From Scortum barcoo (taxonomy: Eukaryota; Chordata; Actinopteri; Centrarchiformes; Terapontidae): a stretch of DNA of 64,000 bases. The stretch spans positions 9,882,044 through 9,946,043 of the forward strand of contig CM041541.1 of assembly GCA_023238725.1 (NCBI GenBank). The letters run 5' to 3'. Below the pieces are notes generated by a model. That model ran no database searches. It worked only from the letters and a program-made list of their open reading frames with translations, and was not told the origin of the DNA. How positions within the stretch are numbered: the stretch's first letter is position 1; each line of letters starts with the position of its first letter. Shown here piece by piece: positions 11,011-21,363 of the stretch. Position numbers and translations under genes: made by a program.

Positions 11011-11760
11011 CTATTCCCTTCTGTCTCCCTCATCCTCCAACTGGGAGCAGATAGAGAGAAAGAGAGAGCATTATCCCGGCGTCTCTTCCTCCGATTCAGC
11101 ACAAGCCCTCTCCACGTCTATTCACACGCCACTGGGCCTGGATGGCCCCGCTTCCCCGTCTACTCTCCCTTCCCTTCTTTCACATCCTTAGCCCTGAATC
11201 ACGCTAAGATGAAGATGGAAAAAAAAAAAGAAAGAAAAAAGAAAGCATTTCGAGTTATTTATAAGCCCATACAAAGGGTTGGCTGTTAATTTCAAAGCCT
11301 GTAAGAAGATGAGGTTCTTTTGTGCTTGTTTGTATTGTGGAAAACAAAAAGGGGATAAAGCCGTCAACACTGATAGCTTCATATTAGTGACTCAGTGATA
11401 CACCATTGGCGTAAAGTAGCGCACGATCGCAAAGGTTAAGTTTCCCGCGAAGGCTTAAGAGATAAATGTTGCGTACGGCAGAGTGTACAAAAAGGACAGA
11501 CCATGCGTTTCTTGTTTAAGGTAAAACTCTGAGATGAATTCTAATGCAAGCAGGGGGTGATCTCATGGTCCTCCTCATCCCCTGCTTCTTTCCTCCTCCT
11601 CTTTTTGCTCCATCATGCCCCTGAGTGTGTGTGTCATACTTTTAGTTGCAGCGATGACGATAAGGATCTACTTTCTTTTTTTTTTTCTCCTTTTTTGGGT
11701 TCCTCCCCAGAAGTACCAATTCCTGCAGCCCTCAGCTGGTCCCCCCTGTTTGTTTAGCGT
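11011..11760. other. Mixed stretch with purine and pyrimidine tracts
   Basis: It holds a GA-rich tract (11,047-11,068), an A/G tract (11,212-11,247), a perfect AP-1 site TGACTCA at 11388-11394, and a long T/C tract (11,668-11,709) ending in CCTCCCCAG, which resembles a splice acceptor. No donor of quality follows, so I do not call an exon. Confidence 0.5.
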
Positions 11761-11990
11761 GTGTTTATTTGTTTCTCTGTAGTCCTGGGATTAATTATCA
11801 TAACCATATGCCTGGCTAATACATCTCTCTCCAAGCCAATAGTGTGGCAGCCTGCTACTTCTCCATTTTAATTACAGCTAACATCGTTAGCCTGATTTTG
11901 TTTTGCAGTTTCCTGCTTATTTCTGAATTCATAATTCAAAATACCATCAGAAAATGTGGGGCCGGAATAATTAACTCCTAAAAAGTAACT
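11761..11990. promoter_or_regulatory. Candidate regulatory island, TAAT-rich
   Basis: A forkhead-like TGTTTATTTGTTT at about 11,762 is followed by GGATTAATTATC, GGCTAATAC, TTTTAATTACAGC, CATAATTC and GAATAATTAAC. That is at least five homeodomain cores in 230 bp without simple repeat. Confidence 0.4.
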
Positions 11991-12400
11991 TGTGCGACGT
12001 TGCGACAGCCTAGCACACGGGGAAAACTGTTCACACTTCTGACACTGGAACAGCATAAATTCAAAAGAGCCCCGCGTTAGATTTTGGCAAAACAGTCCGA
12101 TCCTGATACTTCATGTTTCACTTGACTTCCTCGACACCAAAGTTAGTTATTTAGCAACTTTCACACCAGAGGAAAAATATACAACTTTCCTTAGGCGTGA
12201 ATATGTTGATTATGTGCACAAAATTGGTAGAGCACGCTGAGTCGCGGGGCCGTCTGCGGTGAAGGTGAGGCTCGGCAAGTGCTGCTAATGTATCTGGGAA
12301 GAAGGGGTGTCACGGGTTCAGTGTCGGCTCATATTTTACCAGCTTGGCTTCGGGCCAGACAAGTTTTGTCTGGGTGTGGTGGGGAGGGGAGGAGGGATAA
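11991..12400. other. Unique non-coding DNA
   Basis: Moderate GC, no repeats, no exon-like signals. It leads into the bZIP-motif cluster. Confidence 0.5.
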
Positions 12401-12531
12401 TGACTGCTGAGTCAATCAGCGCAAGCCGAGATGGTGTTAGGTCAAAGTCACGGTGTGTGTGTGTGTGTGGGGGGGGGCATGCCATGCTGCTCGGGCTCAG
12501 CTCAGTCTTTCACACTGACGTAATGACGTAA
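12401..12531. promoter_or_regulatory. bZIP-type motif cluster
   Basis: TGCTGAGTCA at 12405-12414 matches a MAF-recognition half element with an embedded AP-1-like core. At 12516-12531 two perfect TGACGTAA octamers lie head to tail (CRE/ATF or hybrid CRE-C/EBP class). A GT/G repeat separates them. The function as a stress- or cAMP-type response site is inference. Confidence 0.4.
12453..12477. repeat. (GT)n followed by G-run
   Basis: Eight GT units then nine G. Confidence 0.95.
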
Positions 12532-12941
12532 CGCTATTAGGTGTTGCAGTGGTTGTGATGACACCTAACAAACAGGCTCAGTATCACAGTGAATTTTACA
12601 TCGCTCAGTACCCGGTACCCGTGCAGGCTTTGTGTGGCCTGGTTCTGCTGTGTGGTGTTTAGGATTAAGCATTCTGCTCTGTTTCCCAGGTAATGACATG
12701 CTCGCTCGCTCCCTCTGTTTTCACCGGGCCTTATTTCAATAAGAAATCATCCATTATTTAGCTCCCAACCTCTTTTGCCCTGTTCACCTTCTCCCACCCC
12801 TCCCTCCCTTCCTCCCCGCCAGCCTCCCCTCGGATCGGGGCACCCCGCTGATTCTCACTTCAAGGACGAACGTGGCGGAGAGGAGAGGAGTCGACCCAGT
12901 CACCAGACAAGCTCTCAGAAGAGAGGGAGGGAGACAAAGTA

Positions 12942-12943
<2 letters not shown>

Positions 12944-12974
<31 letters not shown>
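12944..12974. repeat. (AG)n microsatellite
   Basis: About 15 AG units, followed by a short CA run at 12,989-12,999. Confidence 0.97.
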
Positions 12975-12975
<1 letters not shown>

Positions 12976-13178
12976 ATACATGCACAAGCACACACACACA
13001 CATATACACAGAGCTCTCAGAAGAAATGTGAAAAATGTGTGACCCAAATATACATTGCTTTGTACTCTGGTTCAAAGTTTCCTGTCCTCTCTACCAAACA
13101 TTCAAGGAGAAGAGGGGAGAAAAAACACAACAATGAATAAATCATACGGCAACTGAAACCTACTGTAGTACCATTCCT

Positions 13179-13179
<1 letters not shown>

Positions 13180-13219
<40 letters not shown>
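13180..13219. repeat. (AG)n microsatellite
   Basis: Twenty uninterrupted AG units, followed by degenerate GAGCGA-type purine sequence to about 13,278. Confidence 0.97.
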
Positions 13220-13221
<2 letters not shown>

Positions 13222-13520
13222 AAGACGCAAAGTGAGAGAAGGCACTGGAGAAAGCGAGGGAGCGAGAGAGCGAGCGAAAGTTGAAAGTGAAACGGAAAGA
13301 GCAAACACCTCTTTGGTCTTTTGATGGCACTCTCTTATGGAACATGGTATTTCTTGATTCACTCTTAAATCCATCATCAGTCAAGCTAATAACTCGACGT
13401 AAGTGCCGCTGTGAAGCAATAGATCACATACACCAGGCGCAGTCCCCTGTGAACACTCAAATTACGGGAGCCAAACAGTTGGAGAGCCTATTAACCAACT
13501 TCAGACTTTGATTCAAAGTG

Positions 13521-14440
13521 CCATTTTTACTGCTATAACATCTCAAATTAACAGATTGCGTTTGATATTGTGGTGCTGCTCGTATTTGGTAGAAACACTG
13601 AAAAAATAAAAGACTTTGTGGATTCCTTTTTTTTTTTCCTTTTGTCCAGTATAAATGTATAATCCTTTTAGCGTGGAAACATTCCTAACATGTAAAGCTA
13701 AAACAGTCAGTATGAGAGGTTTAGTCCTAATGCAACAAAATAGTAAAATATCATAAACGCCAATTTTTCAAATCTTGGGTCTAAGAAGATATTTTATTGT
13801 TTCATATATCATATATTCAACCAAACATCAACAATAATGGTCGAATGACCTAATTTAATTTAATTTTTTCGCCCTTCAACCCACATTAGTATATTTTTCT
13901 GGCCATGTGGTGAAATTTAGCACTCCTTTTGAGTCGCTTTACACTGGTCACCCTCCTTTTAGCTCTGTGTTGGTCTCTGTGAGCCACCAAGGGAAATATC
14001 TCAGCTCTTTAGCCTCTGAGTGCTCCACCTGTCAGCTCACTTTGTCATTTTGGTGTCGTGCAGGAAGCTTCCCCGCTGAAAACAGCTGCCTGCGGCGGCT
14101 GATAACTGGGGTCGATGACGAGTCAAGTTTCAGGCTGTAAAAACCAAAACAAAAAGCTTAAAGATGCTAAAATACTTCTTAGAGCAGCAGAATCATGTTT
14201 AGAGTCAACTCTAAACAGATTGAGCCTAAATACTATAAAAAACCCACTTTATATTATTTGGGGAACATAAAATTTAGGTTGTTACCCCCCAAAGTGCCAT
14301 AAAGACCACAGTCATAACCTCAGTGTCTTTGATGGCAGCTACGCCTCTGGTACCGAATGTTTCTATCTCTGCATGTATGCTCTCCTTCTGTCTGCACGCA
14401 CATGTTTCCTGTGTGCATTTGCACCTGTCATGCAGTATAT
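13521..14440. other. AT-rich non-coding stretch
   Basis: AT-rich, with a T-run at 13,627-13,638 and TTTAATTTAATTTAATTTTTT at about 13,852. The perfect 22-nt palindrome at 14196 is the only structured element. Confidence 0.55.
14196..14217. repeat. Perfect inverted repeat, 10-bp arms
   Basis: TGTTTAGAGT, a CA spacer, then ACTCTAAACA. The arms are fully complementary. Nothing in the flanks suggests a transposon terminus. Confidence 0.8.
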
Positions 14441-14720
14441 GACAATATTAACCAGGTGCCGTGGCGCCTGATGCTCCCTTGCTGCACGGCATACATCAGA
14501 TTCAGCGTGATGGCTCTGAAGCGCAGGGAGACCCACCAGAGGAACCTGTCAGCAGGCAGCGCCAGATCCCACTTAGCGGATCCCGTCCCCGTCGCGAATC
14601 TCAAATGCCGAGCGGCGGCTCCAAATGAAGGCTATCATCAGAGCCCACGGTGGGCCGCGACACAAAAAGTCATCGCTCCGTCTATCACAAGAGAAAGCTG
14701 CTAATGATGATGTTTTTCTT
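14441..14720. promoter_or_regulatory. Candidate regulatory island, CpG-bearing
   Basis: Balanced, CpG-rich for its surroundings, with no simple repeat. It contains AGGTGCC-GT-GGCGCCT at 14454-14469 (7-bp stem with one G-T pair), two GGATCCC/GATCCC words near 14,566-14,585 and GCTGCTAATGATGATG at its right end. An open frame (14357-14704) has no recognised domain. Confidence 0.35.
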
Positions 14721-15240
14721 CAAGTGCACAAACATCAAGTCCGGTGAGGTTTGTGTGTGTGTCTACGTGTGCGCTTGACAGAAACGTCTTCCTGCATTAC
14801 ACTTCTGCGGCGGGAAGATGTAATAATTTCCCTTGAAAACTGGGGCTAGACGCACACTTCCTAATGATGGAATCTTTTGATGTTTAAATTAGGATATCAC
14901 ACGCGAGGAGCTATCCTCTCAGGGCCGCACCTTCTTATGACAAGATTAGCAGCAAAGCAAAGCCATTACTGTGGTTTATTTCTGCCCCAGCCAACTCCCA
15001 GACACAGGCACAGAGGTAGGCAGCCATCCAGAGAGGGAAAGAGAGAGAGATGCAGGAGATGGAGGGAGGGAGAGAAATATAGTAAAAAACATTTTTTAAA
15101 AATGAAAGAAGAAGTGATACAAGTAAAAAGCAAGGAAGAACCCAGAAAAGACGAAAAAGAGGGAAAAAAAAAACTAATGGGGTACACACTCTTTATAGAT
15201 CCCATCCAAATAACTTATTTATAGATCATCTGTGAAGCAC
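14721..15240. other. Non-coding stretch with purine tract
   Basis: A long A/G-rich tract (about 15,030-15,180) produces Lys/Glu-rich or Phe/Ser-rich spurious frames on the two strands. No gene is seen. Confidence 0.55.
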
Positions 15241-15370
15241 ATATAAACCTTCATATTTCTGTCAGCCTGTCACAATGTCAGCCGTGTCAACTTTTACATA
15301 TTTTGCTGTCTCTGCTGTCAACGCACTGTACAGCGATAGGAATTAATAACGCCGTAATGCTGACAAGCGC
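15241..15370. promoter_or_regulatory. TGTCA array (MEIS/PREP/TGIF-type half sites)
   Basis: TGTCA occurs at 15260, 15268, 15276, 15285 and 15316, and its complement TGACA at 15361. The first four are spaced 8, 8 and 9 bp, so the core is also a degenerate 8-mer tandem (TGTCAGCC-like). TGTCA is the half site of TALE homeodomain proteins. AGGAATTAATAACG and CGTAATGCTGACA follow, adding homeodomain cores. Confidence 0.45.
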
Positions 15371-16220
15371 CGAGACGGACCGGCAGCAACATTTACTGAC
15401 TTGGCTGACTGTCCCACGAGAGCCCAGATCGCCCGTGTGTGTGTGTGTTGATAGGACAAGAAAGAAAACTGAAATTGACTGACAATGATCACATTTCACA
15501 AAAAAAAAGAATAAAAGATATAAAAATGATCCACTGTGGTGCGTTCGGGTGAGTGATAACATTATTTTCAGTTGGGGCTGAGGTTTGATAGCCGGTGTGT
15601 GACGGCCTGGTGGTGATGCTGATATCGACTCCTTTTCCTGAAGAGAGCCTAGACGTTCACCACAATGAGCACAAATTGTGAAATCAGGCAGAGGAGAGTG
15701 GCTGTTGTGAGCGTAGTTATCTTTATCAACTCTTATCGAGCACTTTAGGGTAGATTCTAATTGGCCGATGAGTGAAAAAAAATCCATTTAAAAAGCGCAG
15801 GTTGAGGGCATTTAACCTCCACAGACAACATGACACAGCTGGTCTGTGCTCGCTCGTGAAGTCGAACAACAAACAGGAACCTGTGAGCCAAATTTTGTCC
15901 CTCCATTAAAAGATTTGGCTCTCACAGTGTGAGTTTTCTTCCCTTTTAACCCCTTCAAAGCTCCGCGGTGATTAACAGTTCACACTGTGGGCAGCTCCCG
16001 GTGCTGAAATCCATGTAAAACAAACAAAGACCAAATAAAGCCAGTTCAAACACCCTTTTTAATTCCTCAATGTTATTTAAACAGAAATGGTTTCCATCTC
16101 TCGAGCACAAATATCAGCGTGGTTATATGATTAGCAATAGTTGTGCAGCTAAGACAGAAGAAGAACAACTGTACAGACAAATAAGCTGAAGATAAACACA
16201 TTCAGTATTTATTTTTTCAT
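15371..16220. other. Non-coding stretch
   Basis: A GT run lies at about 15,436-15,449. A perfect 13-nt palindrome, CTCACAGTGTGAG, is at 15921-15933, with a related TTCACACTGTGG at about 15,979. A 166-codon antisense frame (15287-15787) spans it but starts in unique AT-rich DNA and crosses the GT repeat; no domain. Confidence 0.5.
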
Positions 16221-16530
16221 TTGTTCCTCTGTAAACCTCCCATTTGCATTACTCGCCATTCTTTTGGACAATTACAAGACAGACACGATGTCTTCACTTC
16301 ACAGCATCTTTCGAGCGCTGCGCCTCAATTTGCATTACAGACCGGGGTGGTCTCCAAGCCCAAACTGAGATAACACCTGACATTATCGGGGTAATTTCCT
16401 CAAACTTGACAAAGCTCCTCCAGAGCCACAGAGAACATCACACGACGGTTCACAGGATGACTAACACGCCTCATTACGAAGAACTTTGCACAAATCAGTG
16501 GAGTGCCTGGAAATTAATTGTACTTCCAAA
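16221..16530. promoter_or_regulatory. Candidate enhancer with paired POU octamers
   Basis: The 11-mer ATTTGCATTAC occurs at 16242-16252 and again at 16328-16338. Each contains a perfect octamer ATTTGCAT fused to an ATTA core. Between them are TTGGACAATTAC (SOX-like ACAAT plus ATTA) and CpG-containing unique DNA. The whole 300 bp is free of simple repeats. Confidence 0.5.
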
Positions 16531-16830
16531 GTGATTAAAAAAAACTAAAAGAACAAAATAACTAAAAAGAACTCTTTTGGAAATGGCCCTCAGCTAAACA
16601 TAACTACAGAGTTTCCCATCCTCAGTTTATGACCTCTGCCAACAATTTATATATAGAAAGTAATGCTGTGTAGCCACTCTTGAAGATGGCCACCAGAGCT
16701 GATTAACCAGTGGCCACTTGTCTTAAACCACAGTCAATAATTTCACTCCGACAATGGCACACACACGCTGATAAACACATATACCAAGGTTGGTGTTCTT
16801 TGAAATGGTATGAAGCTGAACATTGGTGGT
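16531..16830. other. AT-rich non-coding DNA
   Basis: AT-rich, no repeat or gene signal apart from TATATA near 16,650. Confidence 0.55.
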
Positions 16831-17580
16831 GGGAGGGGGGGTGGTTACATTACCTGGGCTTTCATGGCGGAGAGTGGCTGCCGGGTAGGTAAAGCACTGA
16901 GAGCTCTCCACCACTCCACTCCTTTCTCTCTCCTCGCTCGCCGCCGCCGCCGGGGGAAGAGAGCTCAGGCGGCCGTTAGGACCGTGAAAGAGAGAGGGGC
17001 CGGCGATGGCGGGGCCCCCTCTGAGGCCCTTTTCATGCTCTCAGGTTGAGTCACAAGGGCCCACTTCATCGCCGTTACCCAGGGATGGGAAATACATAGC
17101 TTCTCTTTAAAACTCTGACCCGGCCTTTTAGTCCGGTGCGCTGGGGGCCGATTATCCTCACTCACCCTTTTAAAAAAAAAAAGGCATATGAACACACACG
17201 TGGAAAATGCTCTCACTCAGGTAGATGTAAGCACATGAGAGAGCGGCACGCGTACACACATGCATACAGTAGATACATCCGCCAAGTGGCTCGTGTTCGC
17301 GGAGGCTACAGCCCCGACTCAGGGACAGATCTATATTTAAGAGGGAAACACAGCGAGCGTTTAACCTTGGAGCTGAGGTGACTTTGAGTGAGTCACACAG
17401 GTGCGGGTAGCTGCCTTTTTGTGGCTTTCTGCCGCATTTTCTCTCGTGCTCTCGGGCGAGTGAGTCAGCCCGCCAGCCAGCCTCTCAGTCAGTCTGCGAG
17501 CGGAGAACTGAGGGCTCTGCTTTGCCGAGTCTTCTTTTTGAAGATGACCTTGGGCTCAAGGTAAAACATGCTGAATGTTT
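16831..17580. promoter_or_regulatory. GC-rich island with GCC repeats
   Basis: CpG-rich sequence with a CCGCCGCCGCCG run at about 16,940 and many CpGs to 17,160. A CA/GT-like patch follows, then GTGAGTCACAC and GAGTGAGTCAGCC (AP-1-like cores at about 17,388 and 17,460). It ends in GGGCTCAAG/GTAAAAC at 17,561, a donor-like sequence without a convincing upstream acceptor. A CpG-island promoter with a first exon is possible but unproven. Confidence 0.3.
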
Positions 17581-17930
17581 CAACGCGCGCTCAAAGTTTC
17601 ATGCTCGGCTGTGTGGTATGAAGCCCGGGCTCGTATCTCATCCCTGCCAGAGACTGCCTGCTGCTAAAGCCAGTCCTCTCAAGGTCTGAACTTGCCTGTG
17701 ACAGGTGAAATAGACCGGTGGAATTTGAAAAGATAAACAAACGGGCGACTCATCAAAGTCGGCTTTCTGTGTGTGCGCGTGTTTCCACGGTCGCCCCCAG
17801 CTATGTTTACTCATTAGCTCGCCGCGTCCAGTACCTTGCTAGATGAAAGATGATGCCAAGGACTGATAATGAAAGACAATGCAGTTAACAGCAACAAACG
17901 GCGCACACAAAACCCCACTGGGAGCCCGCT
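17581..17930. other. Unique non-coding DNA
   Basis: Balanced composition with scattered CpG and no simple repeat. It may belong to the islands on either side, but no motif group stands out. Confidence 0.4.
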
Positions 17931-18180
17931 TCTCTGGTCCACGTCGCTGGAATGGGTGGTGTCTGCTCCCCGGTTGTTATTAAAACACAATTAATCAGAC
18001 TTTCAAATGGGATTTGGTGGGCGGGTTGGAGAAGACCGACTGTTTTACGACGGTTTTCTATCAGCCTAGATGATTTATCCATCCGAGCTGTGAACGATTG
18101 CAATCTGAGCAAAAATATTTGCAAAATTGAAAAGCAGGATTTTGTTTTCGACCGTCCTGTTTTGCTGAACATTTAAATTC
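17931..18180. promoter_or_regulatory. Candidate regulatory island
   Basis: It contains GTTATTAAAACACAATTAATCAG (homeodomain and PBX-like cores at about 17,976-17,998), GGGATTTGGTGGGCGGG and GATTTATCC. It is repeat-free, with AT-rich DNA to the right. Confidence 0.35.
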
Positions 18181-18775
18181 ATGCAGCCTCTCAGCTTCAA
18201 CACGTCCCGCATGCTTTACGTGTTGGCTTGTTAAATGAAAGATAACGTGCATTTCCACATGTCATGTTAAAACACTGCTCCTCTTCTTAAGAGAAATATT
18301 GTTCTTGTATTGTTTTGTATAAGCTGCCACTGGTCAATGAAACACTTCATATGCATCACATTATGCAGTTGGGTTTCACATTAAAAGCCCTAGAAGCTCA
18401 AGGGGCACAACTCCTGTTAGACTTTTAGTGTGAAACATCTTGGTGAGATTGCCTAACTCCGGTCGTAAAAATGGCAAACTATAAAGAGGGAAACATCTTA
18501 AGGAAGTTTTAAAACTGACAGGGAAAAAATGGTATGCCCTATTGGAATTATTTAGTAGGGAAAAGGATTAAAAAGATAACCCAGCAGAAAATGGATGCAC
18601 AATTCTGTAGTTGTTGTTATATCAGCCATTATAGTCTCTTTATTGTTTTCAGCTTTGTTTGTTCATTCTTTGAGACGTTGCAATTATTTTAAAGCTCTCT
18701 TTTATTTTGGAATTCACAGTATTTGAAAATATATGCTTGGGCAGGACGAGTTAACATCTGCTGTGCTGAGAAGTA
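18181..18775. other. AT-rich non-coding stretch
   Basis: AT-rich filler; nothing recognised. Confidence 0.6.
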
Positions 18776-19340
18776 CCGTACCTGCCCTGTTTGCAGGCCC
18801 GCCTCAGACGGGTGACAGCACAGCGCTGAGCATGGTTCTTCCCGTGGCTGCTGGCTCGCTCCTGCCTCTGTTATTAAGTCCACAGCGATGCCAAGCGTTT
18901 GTACACAATCCTCTGTTGTTTGGGTGTGCGGCACTAGGTAGCGTTAGCATCACCCCGGCAGCCGAGCTGAGGATAAAGCGTGTGTTTCAAGTGGAGGAAT
19001 GCCAGTCAGCCAGAATCCCTCTTTTCCCTGCAGCATCTCCAGCATTCTAATCCATGACCACAGACATCCCCCTCATTACCGCCAAATTACATGCAAATTT
19101 CCCCAAATAAATGAGTTTTAAGTACTTGACAACCTGTCAGCCTTCGAATATTGAAACGTCCTGACGGCTAGATAAACAATCAACAATAATCACTCTATGC
19201 AAATTTGATATTTCCTGCACAATTACGAGAGGAAAAAACACCCACTATAAATAACTGGACACACAAAGGCATCTGGCATTTGTTCAGGTTTTGAACAGAT
19301 ACGGATGCAAATGAAAGATTCTTTAGGATGTAATTGATTC
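18776..19340. promoter_or_regulatory. Candidate SOX/POU enhancer
   Basis: The left half (18,780-19,080) is balanced with CpG. The right half holds three perfect octamers ATGCAAAT at 19091, 19197 and 19305, two SOX-type AACAAT cores at 19175-19180 and 19182-19187, and several TAAAT/ATAA cores. SOX and POU cores within 30 bp are the known arrangement of SOX2/POU target enhancers in neural and pluripotent cells. A CTGCAG acceptor-like sequence at 19,033 has no downstream donor. Confidence 0.5.
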
Positions 19341-20030
19341 AAACGTCGCTGCGCCTCCTCTGCCTCCTTTTATTGTTCTTTTTTTCTTTTTTTTCTCCCT
19401 GGCACTCTCTTTATCTCGCCGCTTTCAATATACACCAGATAATGGCTGATGTAAATGAGTGAATGAGAGAAAGGAAAAATAGAGAGAAAGCAGAGAGGAG
19501 GATGTGAATCACCCTTTTCGTCTACCTCTTGTTTTGTCTTTTTCGGGCTCACGCTGCCGTTTCGGAGAGGGGAGATGTGTGCAAAATAACGTGCTCTTAT
19601 GAAGTGGATTGGAGATGACTGTGGAATTGAATGCGGGCTGGGAAACGGCGAGCTCTGTCCGTTGCTTGTGAAGGAGATTACTGTGCACCTCAACCCCCCC
19701 CCCACAACCATCAACCCCCTCCGCGCTCCACAACACCCAGAGATTAAGACTGACAAGAACATATCAAGTCATTTCAGGACAAGCAGATCTCTCTCTCTCA
19801 TCTCTCTTCCCTGGGCCTTTCTTTTGAAAAGACTTTCTTCTCTTACTACCGCTCAGTCCGGCTCTTTATGTCTCCTTTTTGTTTCCCATTCTTGCCCTCT
19901 TCTATTCCTCTCCCTTCGTCTCACCCACTCTTCTTCATTTGCCTGTCTTCTGTCCACGCCGAGACGCCTGGGAGGTTCTCGAAGGTGTAATGTGTGCCGA
20001 ATTTGACCCCCTATGACCGCCAACCTCCAG
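19341..20030. other. Non-coding stretch with T/C tracts
   Basis: Pyrimidine-rich at 19,365-19,420 and 19,785-19,950, with a C12 run at about 19,696. Frames in both directions (19370-19762 minus, 19599-20006 plus) are Ser/Leu/Arg-rich artefacts. Confidence 0.55.
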
Positions 20031-20300
20031 GATCAGGACATCCATTAGCCGGAGCTAACGGCTTCATCCCCGCCCGCCGCTGACACCTCCCACTCTCTAT
20101 CTCTGACTCCCGCTCTCCCTGATGGCCCGGGTTCGCCGCTCTCTGGGCTTCGGGTTCATGTTTTTAATCGCCGCAAAACACGCGGTGTCAGAGCGGGGAC
20201 GGTCGTTGCGGGAGACACTGTTGACACTGACTGACATCCGCAATCAAGGGTTCGGGCCGTGGCTCGGGCCGTGGCTCCAAGTGATTCTTGTCATTTCGAT
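20031..20300. promoter_or_regulatory. Small CpG-bearing island
   Basis: CpG-containing, GC-rich relative to the AT-rich DNA to its right. It carries CCATTAGCCGGAGCTAACGG (20,041-20,060) and the 12-bp tandem duplication at 20252. No promoter elements are certain. Confidence 0.25.
20252..20275. repeat. 12-bp perfect tandem duplication
   Basis: TCGGGCCGTGGC twice in a row, likely a recent slippage duplication. Confidence 0.9.
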
Positions 20301-21349
20301 GCGACTGGACAGGACAAACCTAAAAAGTGAACTTCGGGGCACAAACATGCCATGTGTTTACACATGCATTACTTTGGCTTTTTATTTAAATGTAAGTATG
20401 CAGACATTGTTAAAAAAATAGGAAAAATTAAGTAGTTTGATTTTAATGTCTAAGTTAATTAGCTATTGCGTTCAAATAAGTCAAATAAATTGGGTTCGTT
20501 CTTTCAGACTAAATATGTTGAATAAATGTAACTGTACAGAGGAAACAGTGGGCAGTGACAATAAGTCAAATTTACCCTGAATACGTAATTTGTACTCCAT
20601 AATCATGGCTTATATATCTGAATGAGGTAGAAAACTGGATGCACAGTCCACACACAGCAGTGCAAAGAAAGAAATGGAGAGGGAAATTAGGGTTAAAATG
20701 TCATGCAGGTTATTGATATTTACATGAATGGTGTCGCAGTACTGTATCAGGCATTTTCAGCTCAAGTGTGGATATGCAACAATAAGATCTGATCTTTCAA
20801 ATTAAATGTCAAAAATCCCACCAAGAGGAAACTTCAAAAGTCATTTAACATACTATGAAACTTTAACTTTTCTTTATCAGGTAAGGATTGGGGCGGGTTC
20901 TTGCTACCAACCAATCTGCAACTCTCAAACAACCTTCATTTATTTATCTTTACAGAAGGATAACTCCACTCTGTCTGACCTATGGACTAAGACAGAGATG
21001 CTGTTTTGGTCCTTTGACCTTTGTCAGGTGTGCTTGGCACCAGAAGTGTCCAGAGACTGTGCCTGGCTTTTCTTTCTAAAATGTAATCCCAGTCATCTGG
21101 GCTACACTATCACATCGACACACCCTGCAATCAGTGAAATCAACAACAAGATGGAACAATGGAAACAAAACAGTTCAGAGGACACACAATAATGAAGGTC
21201 TTTAACTTGTGCTGACAAATGAGACGAAGAAGATGGAAATGTATCATGTGTGATGTGTCTAAGCCAAAGTGCAGGTTTGCAATAGATCTATTTTCTCAGG
21301 AGTCTTTTTCTCTGTGCAGTTAGAAATGACACATTTTTTGACATGTAAA
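20301..21349. other. AT-rich non-coding stretch
   Basis: AT-rich unique DNA. A 128-codon plus-strand frame (20806-21192) is the longest here and not repeat-driven, but it matches no family I know and carries internal splice-like signals. It is left uncalled. Confidence 0.5.
20863..20886 (+). other. Possible recursive (ratchet) splice site
   Basis: A pyrimidine-rich tract ending TTCTTTATCAG is followed at once by GTAAGG, so acceptor and donor are fused at 20880/20881. This is the layout of zero-length-exon recursive splice sites known from very long introns. It needs transcription through this strand; chance is possible. Confidence 0.25.
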
Positions 21350-21363
21350 ACAAGAGCTCTTGT
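21350..21363. repeat. 14-bp perfect palindrome
   Basis: ACAAGAGCTCTTGT, fully self-complementary with no spacer. Confidence 0.8.

Larger units (their letters stand above)
12532..13520. other. Non-coding stretch with GA microsatellites
   Basis: It includes a C/T-rich tract (12,780-12,835) and two long AG repeats listed separately. Several overlapping antisense frames (12784-13384) are long only because the AG repeat reads as Ser-Leu. No exon is seen. Confidence 0.6.

Noticed and set aside
11668..11760. Long pyrimidine tract ending CCTCCCCAG
   Set aside because: Looks like an acceptor, but no donor or open exon follows.
12784..13384. Several overlapping antisense frames rich in Ser-Leu
   Set aside because: They are translations of AG/CT microsatellites.
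15287..15787. Minus-strand frame of 166 codons
   Set aside because: It runs through a GT repeat and the TGTCA array; no recognisable protein.
20806..21192. Plus-strand frame of 128 codons, not repeat-driven
   Set aside because: No family resemblance, AT-rich flanks, no promoter or exon structure. Kept only as a note beside the possible recursive splice site.
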